Source: Tubiluchus corallicola (Eukaryota > Priapulida > Priapulimorpha > Priapulimorphida > Tubiluchidae). Taken from it: a stretch of DNA of 39,575 nucleotides. The notes beneath the pieces are model-generated. The model saw nothing but the letters and a program-made list of their open reading frames with translations, was not told the origin of the DNA and searched no databases. The stretch lies in NCBI GenBank assembly GCA_030141605.1, contig JAQGDQ010000063.1, positions 560,001 through 599,575 of the forward strand. The letters are read 5' to 3'. The stretch's first letter is position 1. Each line of letters starts with the position of its first letter. The position numbers and the translations under genes are program-made. Shown here piece after piece: positions 1 through 39,575 of this stretch.

Positions 1-2209
1 AGGTCAATGTACCATACGGTCATTAGCACACTCACCTTACTTAAATGAAAAAATGATTATAATTATGCATGCTTCTGTAGATAACTTGACAATATAAATA
101 AGGATGTAAATAATGAAGCAGTAATAATTACATGTTTATATGATAATGTATATCGTTAATTGCACAGAAGAGTACCATAATGATCCTTTAAAGCTGTCTG
201 TTAGTATGGAGAACTTTATAATATTCAAAATCAATATACAGAGTAAGTATATATTCGTACATACATACTTATATACATACATACACATGTGCACACATAC
301 ATATACACATACGTATATACGTACACTCATGCAGACGTGTATATAAACACACACACACGCATGCATACATACACATATGTATGCATGCAATCATACTTAC
401 ATATTTCTTACTTGTATATACAATTATATGCATATGCACATATGTGTACCCATATGTAAGTGGGGGAGAAGAGATTAAATTATATATATATACTTGTAGT
501 AATAACTAAAATTGTATATAACATTTAAATGCAACTGATTGTAGTAATGTAGCCATCATAACCATTAAAGATGGGCTATGGGGGGGGGTGGCAAATTATA
601 TGAATATAAGTGATTCATTAGCAAAATGAATGCTACATTTATACATTCAAAATTTTTTGCATAATGTGGAAAATAATGTTGATTATACGTGGGCAAAGAG
701 AGGTTATATTATAAGTCGTTATAACCACATTATTTTGTTAAATATGGCTATTAGGAACAATCGTAACAGCAATCGCAATACCATAATATGCATATAATAT
801 TATGAATAATGAAGGGAGAGGGGCATTCATTGGCAAAGAGTAATTCTTAATCAAATTTAAATCTAAAATAATATATTCGATTGTACTATGTGAAAGATAA
901 TGTTCCTTTGCTCTCATAAATTAATTGGTCAACTAATCAAGCAAATACTCTGCTGGTTATAAGCTAAGAGCATTCAAGGGCTATTTTCCAGTGGAAACAG
1001 ATACAGATATAGGCTGCGATGAATGAATAATTTCATTTTAATTGATTTATACCTTTATTAATAAAAGTAACAAAAGTCGTAAAGATACTTATTAGTAAAA
1101 AAACACTAGTGCAAAAAGACACACGTACAGAAAAAAATACTTGGTCTTCTACGCCAATGAATATTTACTAATTAAAAATACCCTATATTGTTTGATAGCT
1201 ATTTTTAAAGAAGAAGAAGAAATAATTGTCTCGGGCACACTATTCAAAATTCAATGACAAAGTAAAAGTCGGTTAGTTTATCGCTTTTGTTACAAAGGCC
1301 TTTTTTAATCTTTTTTGTTTAATGTGTAACTGGCACAGCGTAGTCTTAATTATTTACAATAGCCTAAAAATTGAATGAAAACGAGAATAACTGCAATAAT
1401 TTTAGGTAATTCTCTTCTCTTCACTTAACTAGGGTGTCATGAAAGATGACTGTTAGCTTTGATTTTAATTGTATTGATTTTCTCAATGATCACCACTTCC
1501 ATGCAATTTCAATAAGTATCACAGGATCTGTAGTAAATACTGTAATGATATGCTTGATCTGTCTGCCATCACGCATTGCTAAATTTCTTGCCGGTGTCCA
1601 GCTCCTTGTAAAACAGTTTGCCAAACTAATGGACGCGTAAATGTAATAAGAGATTGTGCTTGCTTTGAGCGTGTTCCTAGAGCCATATAAGGTAAAGCGA
1701 GCTCGTTTCACAAAGGCCCAGTGCTTGTCAATGTGTAATTATGCCCGTGAGGCGTTGCGTTTTAGCGAAAACCAACTTTTCTGGAGAAAGACGCGTCTAT
1801 GTTAAATGTTATACCAGGTGTTACTGGCCATTGTGAAGGCCTGTGAACCGGTGCGATATTTCTTGTTCTCGACCATTTTATAGAAATGACCTTGCAAAAA
1901 TTGAAAATTGTGACATTTTGATATTTTATGGCTATTTTTGCAAAAGGACGTATATTTAAGTACTATATGGACCGTTGAATATGATGGTTGGTCTGGTGTG
2001 CAAGTTTTCATTCTTATTTGCGATGGTTAGGTACGACAACTCGTTGGCCGCTACAAAAGGCTATTACTGTGTATCTGCTAACACTTACTGAAAATATCAC
2101 AGCTTCTATGTACATTTCAGTATGTTGTACATATACCCCTGTTCTCGCGACATTTATTTATTCGAAAAGGTTAATCGGAGTTACCATCAATATCTCGGAC
2201 TGTGCAGTC
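1..2209. other. 5' flank or first intron: simple repeats and a GC-richer stretch
   Basis: Bases 250-450 are a degenerate CATA/ACAC simple repeat and 581-588 is a G run. The stretch from about 1450 to 2500 is richer in CpG than its surroundings and could contain the PPP4R1 promoter. No TATA box or gene-like frame could be supported; the short open frames here have no recognisable domains. Confidence 0.4.
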
Positions 2210-2243
2210 ATGGCAACGGATTTGCAGTTATTACGAAGAGGCT
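2210..2243 (+). CDS. PPP4R1: Candidate first coding exon of PPP4R1 (weak)
   Basis: The exon at 5519 begins with two bases that complete a split codon, so the upstream coding exon must end in phase 1. An ATG at 2210 in a fair initiation context (G at +4) opens MATDLQLLRRG and reaches a GT at 2244 in exactly that phase. The peptide loosely resembles the short leader I recall for vertebrate PPP4R1. The region is relatively CpG-rich for this window. The donor (GGCT then GTAATT) is poor at the last exonic base. A second phase-compatible option, an ATG at 4644, touches the repeat near 4660. The true exon may lie outside the window. Confidence 0.2.
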
Positions 2244-5200
2244 GTAATTGATGCTTGGCCGCTACTGCGTCATAGCGAGCGGCTGGCTTCTAGTGGAGGT
2301 ATTACTGGAAAGAAGCGCCATGTTGTTTACATTACATTTGCACTTGTGATGCGTACGTTTTTCATGTTGCTCGGCATTAAATCAGTATTTTCATTGTTTG
2401 TGTAATGTCTAGTACAAGGACTTGGTATTGTTGGTTTGTATTGATCGGTGGTTGAGTAAGTGTGTGTTACTGTGCTCTGCTCTTGTCATTTTGTGAGGTA
2501 AGCATGGCTTCTTCCATATAATTTTGCTTTTATGTGTCAGATTCGATGCTTCATGATTGACGACGCACATCCATTTTTCCAACACGACGCTTTCCCTATC
2601 CGCTCCACAGGAATAATATAATGAGCTTTATTACTAAATGTTTTAAACTTTATATTGGTTATAATACATGACGTGTCATTTCTAATATGTGCATCGATGT
2701 GCAGAACAATGCCAAGTAGAAGCTGTAGTCTAATTGTTGAGGCTAACTTGTCAATTAGAGCTTTGTTTGTTATTGGGCTATGATTACCTATTATTAAGAG
2801 CTTTTTTGCAAAATTATTAGTGTTAATCCTCCAAAAGAGGAGCTGTTGAGGAGAGAAAATATTAGAGATTAATAACAATTAGTTTCTATCTGTACTGCAC
2901 CAGAAAGCAGGATTATAACATCCCTAAATGACTAGTGGGCTGTGATTTCCATTTCCGTACTGTCACTTAAACCATTGTGATAATCTTGAGAAACGTTTCT
3001 CATTAATTTACATTTGCACTTGATGTTAAACTGATGGTGAATTTGTCAACTTACTACTCTTAGTATCATAACGGTTTTACCCATTTTATAAATTCGTACT
3101 GGAAATTTCATTACAGTCATTTGAAGACTTGCAACTATTCATATATTTCATTGAAATGTGGTAATTTCCATATATGGGAAAACAAAACAATTTTGCTGAA
3201 AATCGCTATTTGCCATCTTTGTTAGTTTTACACAGCAGTTGACACAAATGAGTTCAATATGTTTAATTGCAAAATACCAGTCAAAATGCCAGTTCAATTT
3301 AGAAATTTATCACTTTAATTCTAATAGATATACGTAAAATTAAGTACTATCAATTTTTTTTTAATCTGTCTCCATAGTATTCTCAAATATTGCATGTGTA
3401 TATTGTTTACAGTAACACTTAACTTATTCATCAAATTAAAACAGTGTTACATTCAGCCAAATTATTGGGAGTCGACTAAAATTGCACTGATACGCGATGG
3501 TATTTGGCTGTAACCTTACTACATCATATTGGAATATAATTGCAGGATTAGTCAGAAATGGTGAAAATAGACTTGATTACATATTTATGTTTGCATTTCA
3601 TAATGAACATAAGTAATTAGTTATTTTATAAGTGGACACTGCAGGTTATTATTGTTTAGACTACTTGCTATGACTGAGTTTCCGACTGTAGCTCATTATT
3701 GATTGTTTTCCCATCCACTGTGAATCATGGTCGTATCCTAGCAAATTCTTGGAAACCGGAAGTCCGGAATCCATCTTTAACTTCTTTTTATTCATGTGTA
3801 TTTAAGCTTGTACAGTAAATGATAAAACATCATAAATTAAAAAAATTGTTGCCATCAGTATTCTTTATATGGTCTGAACAGTTTCTTACAGTTAATAAGC
3901 ATTAGTAAACAATTGGTAAGTAATGGCTGCCTCATGAACCTTCAAGCATATAAAAGTTTCTGATGTTTTTGCACCATATATGTATATGTCCCGTGATTCA
4001 TGTTCACTAGTGATTGTTATTCACAATGTGTAAGCATTATGTGCTTACATAGTGAAATTGTAGCAAATTTTGGTGATGCTGGAGTAGACATTACTTGTTT
4101 AGCTATCATTTGATAATGTAATTGTCTTTAGGTTTATATAGAAATAAAAGTACTTTAGCGCCCATTTCTATTTTAGATCTTGCAGGGCAATTTGTTTAAT
4201 AATGTACATATTTATAAGCTGAACTAATAATCAACAGTTACTATAAACTGAAATAATAACATTTTCAGATTCGGCAGGATTTGATTATAGGTTAGATATC
4301 AGATATTCCCTGGAATGAATGATTAGAACTCAGTAAATATCAATGTTATGATAGTAAAAATGTCATATTTCAAGTAGACCTAAATGAGATTCATCCACAA
4401 TGTCCTACTGGATGGAAACCTGAGTGACGGGACACTGATAGGCACGTATCGTGAAACATTAACACCTGATTAAAATCATGATCTGCTTTTAACACTCAAA
4501 AACAAAACACAGAAATTTTTGTATTCCATTACTCAAAAAATTTTGTCTATTAGAAGATTAACCTTGAGAAAAAGCCTACAGATTACAAGTGTAATAAGTA
4601 AAAGGTTTGTTTGTCTACTAACATTCAGTGAGCATTATAGAAGATGTCACCACCTTGTGGTGTAAGTATTAATGTTATTGTATGATAGTACAAACTCACA
4701 ATTAATTGAATTTTAATACCACATTTGAAAACAGCAAGTGTGAAAAACTTGAGATGCACCCTGGGTTTGAACTAGAGACCTTCTGTTTACTAGGCAGATG
4801 CCTTGACCAGTAGGCAAAGGTAGTGCCTTGTAAGCAGAAGGTCCCTAGTTCGAACTTCAAACCCAGGCTGCATCACTGCATTTTCACACGTCCTGTCTTC
4901 CAAGTTTGTATCAAAATTTAATGAATTGTGAGTTTGTGCCATCATTAACAATAATATTGACATTAACATTATAAAAATTAATGAACGGTATTGCACTTAA
5001 TGCATTATTGCATGTTTGAAGGCTATTTCTTACAATTTTTTATGTTTTAAGGTAGCTCTCTGACTGCATGCAGGAAACATAAAAATGAGGTCTATTCGAA
5101 TATTGTCCTACGATGGCGCTGCACTACATGTTGTTCTTTGAAGAACTTATTTATAATTAAATAGTAAATGTTTATGAAAAATGCTATGAAAGTCTTGTGT

Positions 5201-5518
5201 GATATACTTGCTGCAATATAACTAGATGCTTCTTAATTTAGAAAAGAGGTTACATCCAGTTAATATAATAGATGGGTTTACATAAGTTTACTGAGAAGTC
5301 AAATTGCAGTTCACAACTGAAATTTTTCAGAGTATTTTTCATAATCATTCACCAAGTTAACTTACTTTATTTATTCTCTTATCGGAATGTAGTTACAGTA
5401 TAAATTTTTAGTATTTTACTTCATAGAATGTTGTTCTTTCTAAACATGTTTTAAATTACTCCCAACTCTAACAGTTTTTTTACATTATTTTTTGAAATAT
5501 GTTGGTTTTTATTTAAAG
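2244..5518 (+). other. Probable first intron of PPP4R1, no other gene seen
   Basis: AT-rich non-coding sequence. A 113-residue open frame on the minus strand (2537-2878) has no recognised domain. Two good donor-like GTAAG sites occur at 2456 and 2497, so a non-coding 5' exon could end there. The only structured element is the inverted SINE pair at 4668-4957. Confidence 0.4.
4668..4957. mobile_element. Head-to-head inverted pair of tRNA-derived SINE copies
   Basis: The left arm 4668-4792 and right arm 4828-4957 are reverse complements with scattered mismatches; for example CAAACTCACAATT is mirrored at 4926-4938. The right copy carries a tRNA-Thr-like core: a D-loop-like GTAGGCAAAGGTAGTGCC, an anticodon-loop-like CTTGTAAGCAG and a box B-like GTTCGAAC at 4848-4855. 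The left copy carries the same features on the minus strand (GTTCAAAC). The palindrome could fold into a long hairpin if transcribed. Confidence 0.7.
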
Positions 5519-38716
<33,198 letters not shown>

Positions 38717-39575
38717 GTATGTGTGTTACTTTCTTTCATATCTATTTCAAATCTATTCCGGTAATAAAAATGAAAAGTTATTGTGCATTGCAGCCGAGTT
38801 TTACTAACGTCATGCACATTAGAGGGAGTGTATTATGGGAATGCTTTTCTTATATGACAGCAAGACGAGGGAGAAGTCGAATGTTGTATTTCATGCTGTG
38901 TGCTGAAGTGGTTTCATACTTGAATGTGCACACAGTACAGGCATTTTTCCAGACCTGGAGCCGATTTCGCAAAACCGTTACTAAGTTAATGACGTCGTTG
39001 TTACATTCACTTGACTATTAATAATGACGTCATTAAGTTAGTAAAGACTTTGTGAAACTGGGCCCCTGACCTATTGAGAATTTCATCCAGTTTCTCTTTA
39101 AAACTTTTTTTTATAAACTTTAATTTAAATTAATTGGCATTGGCGAAGACAACAAATAAATGCTGATCGGGTTCCCTCGGGCCGCAAAATTTACAACAGT
39201 GCAGTTTGACAGGAAAAACAATTCTATCACAAAATATACGTAGCTATTCTTTAAAACTCTATAAACTTATTAAAACTTCTGGCCCAACGGAGAACTATAA
39301 ATAAATGATATTGAGGCTATCACATGGTGCTGCAATAGATGAACAGCATTTTCCCTTGCAGGAAGAGTTTCCTTTTGCTTAGCTGTTATCTTAAAAACCA
39401 TGTATTGTAATCTATCCTGTTAGCTACCTAGCATAGCATTACTAAAAACTCGTGGCTCTGTGAACTTTGTGAATGCCCTTTGTAATTATCTTTTGTAATA
39501 GTGGCTGTCATTTGGCTTCGGTGGGCATCCGTTTTCTTTGCCTGTTAAGTAAAGGAACATATTCTGGTTACTTGC
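38717..39575 (+). other. PPP4R1: Start of a PPP4R1 intron running off the window
   Basis: It begins with the GTATGT donor. No further family-like exon is seen before the edge. The foldback at 38957-39066 is listed separately. Confidence 0.7.
38957..39066. repeat. Foldback (MITE-like) inverted repeat
   Basis: The left arm 38957-38999 and right arm 39023-39066 are reverse complements with scattered mismatches. Both hold TTACTAA, TTAATGACGTC and a TTTC(G/A)CAAA block; the outer edges are GGAGCC and GGCCCC. The spacer is 23 bases. The palindromic TGACGTCA-like cores resemble CRE sites but follow from the repeat structure. Probably a small non-autonomous DNA element. Confidence 0.65.

Noticed and set aside
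1988-2405. Two overlapping open frames near 2 kb as a separate small gene
   Set aside because: The protein sequences show no family features; only the internal ATG at 2210 was kept, as a weak PPP4R1 start candidate.
2537-2878. 113-residue minus-strand open frame
   Set aside because: No domain, promoter or splice context could be seen; length is within chance for a window of this size, though an old element remnant is possible.
4797-4870. Possible tRNA-Thr gene
   Set aside because: Anticodon-loop-like and box B-like sequences are present, but acceptor and T stems do not pair well and the unit is part of an inverted repeat, so a tRNA-derived SINE fits better.

Overview
The window is animal nuclear DNA: AT-rich, with long introns, microsatellites, tRNA-derived and hAT-type mobile elements, and one dominant spliced gene on the + strand. 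That gene is PPP4R1, the HEAT-repeat regulatory subunit 1 of protein phosphatase 4. Fifteen coding exons can be placed between 5519 and 38716. Every intron has GT..AG ends and every reading phase joins, giving about 870 visible codons. The start codon lies upstream of 5519 (one weak candidate at 2210), and the last exons lie beyond the right edge.

The most informative content is in the 1.7-kb intron between the exons at 27033-27118 and 28856-28960. It carries, in sense orientation, a miR-71 hairpin (27851-27928) followed by four miR-2 family precursors whose mature 3p sequences start at 28036, 28113, 28309 and 28614. The miR-71/miR-2 cluster is a protostome hallmark, so the organism is a protostome, most likely an arthropod. 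A 73-unit (GA)n tract lies about 300 bases upstream of miR-71.

Layout. 1-5518: 5' flank or first intron, with simple repeats, a GC-richer stretch at about 1.45-2.5 kb and a head-to-head inverted tRNA-derived SINE pair (4668-4957). 5519-5621: first recognisable exon. 5622-21844: a 16.2-kb intron holding a 1196-bp non-autonomous hAT element with a broken transposase start (6120-7315), a diverged tandem duplication (15501-16432), a reverse-transcriptase scrap (17490-17760) and a degenerate retroelement 3' coding region (20475-21560), both on the minus strand. 21845-32189: ten exons, from the N-terminal HEAT repeats to a long acidic linker exon, plus the microRNA cluster. 32190-38716: an unusual hairpin (32659-32730), a possible TA-flanked MITE, a second hAT element (34443-35448) and the C-terminal HEAT exons. 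38717-39575: the start of the next intron, with a 43-bp-arm foldback.

The exons encode a scaffold that binds and directs the PP4 catalytic subunit. The cluster is probably co-transcribed with this host gene as an intronic primary microRNA, unless it has its own promoter. PPP4R1 identity rests on recalled family similarity and on the consistent splice structure; no database search was run.
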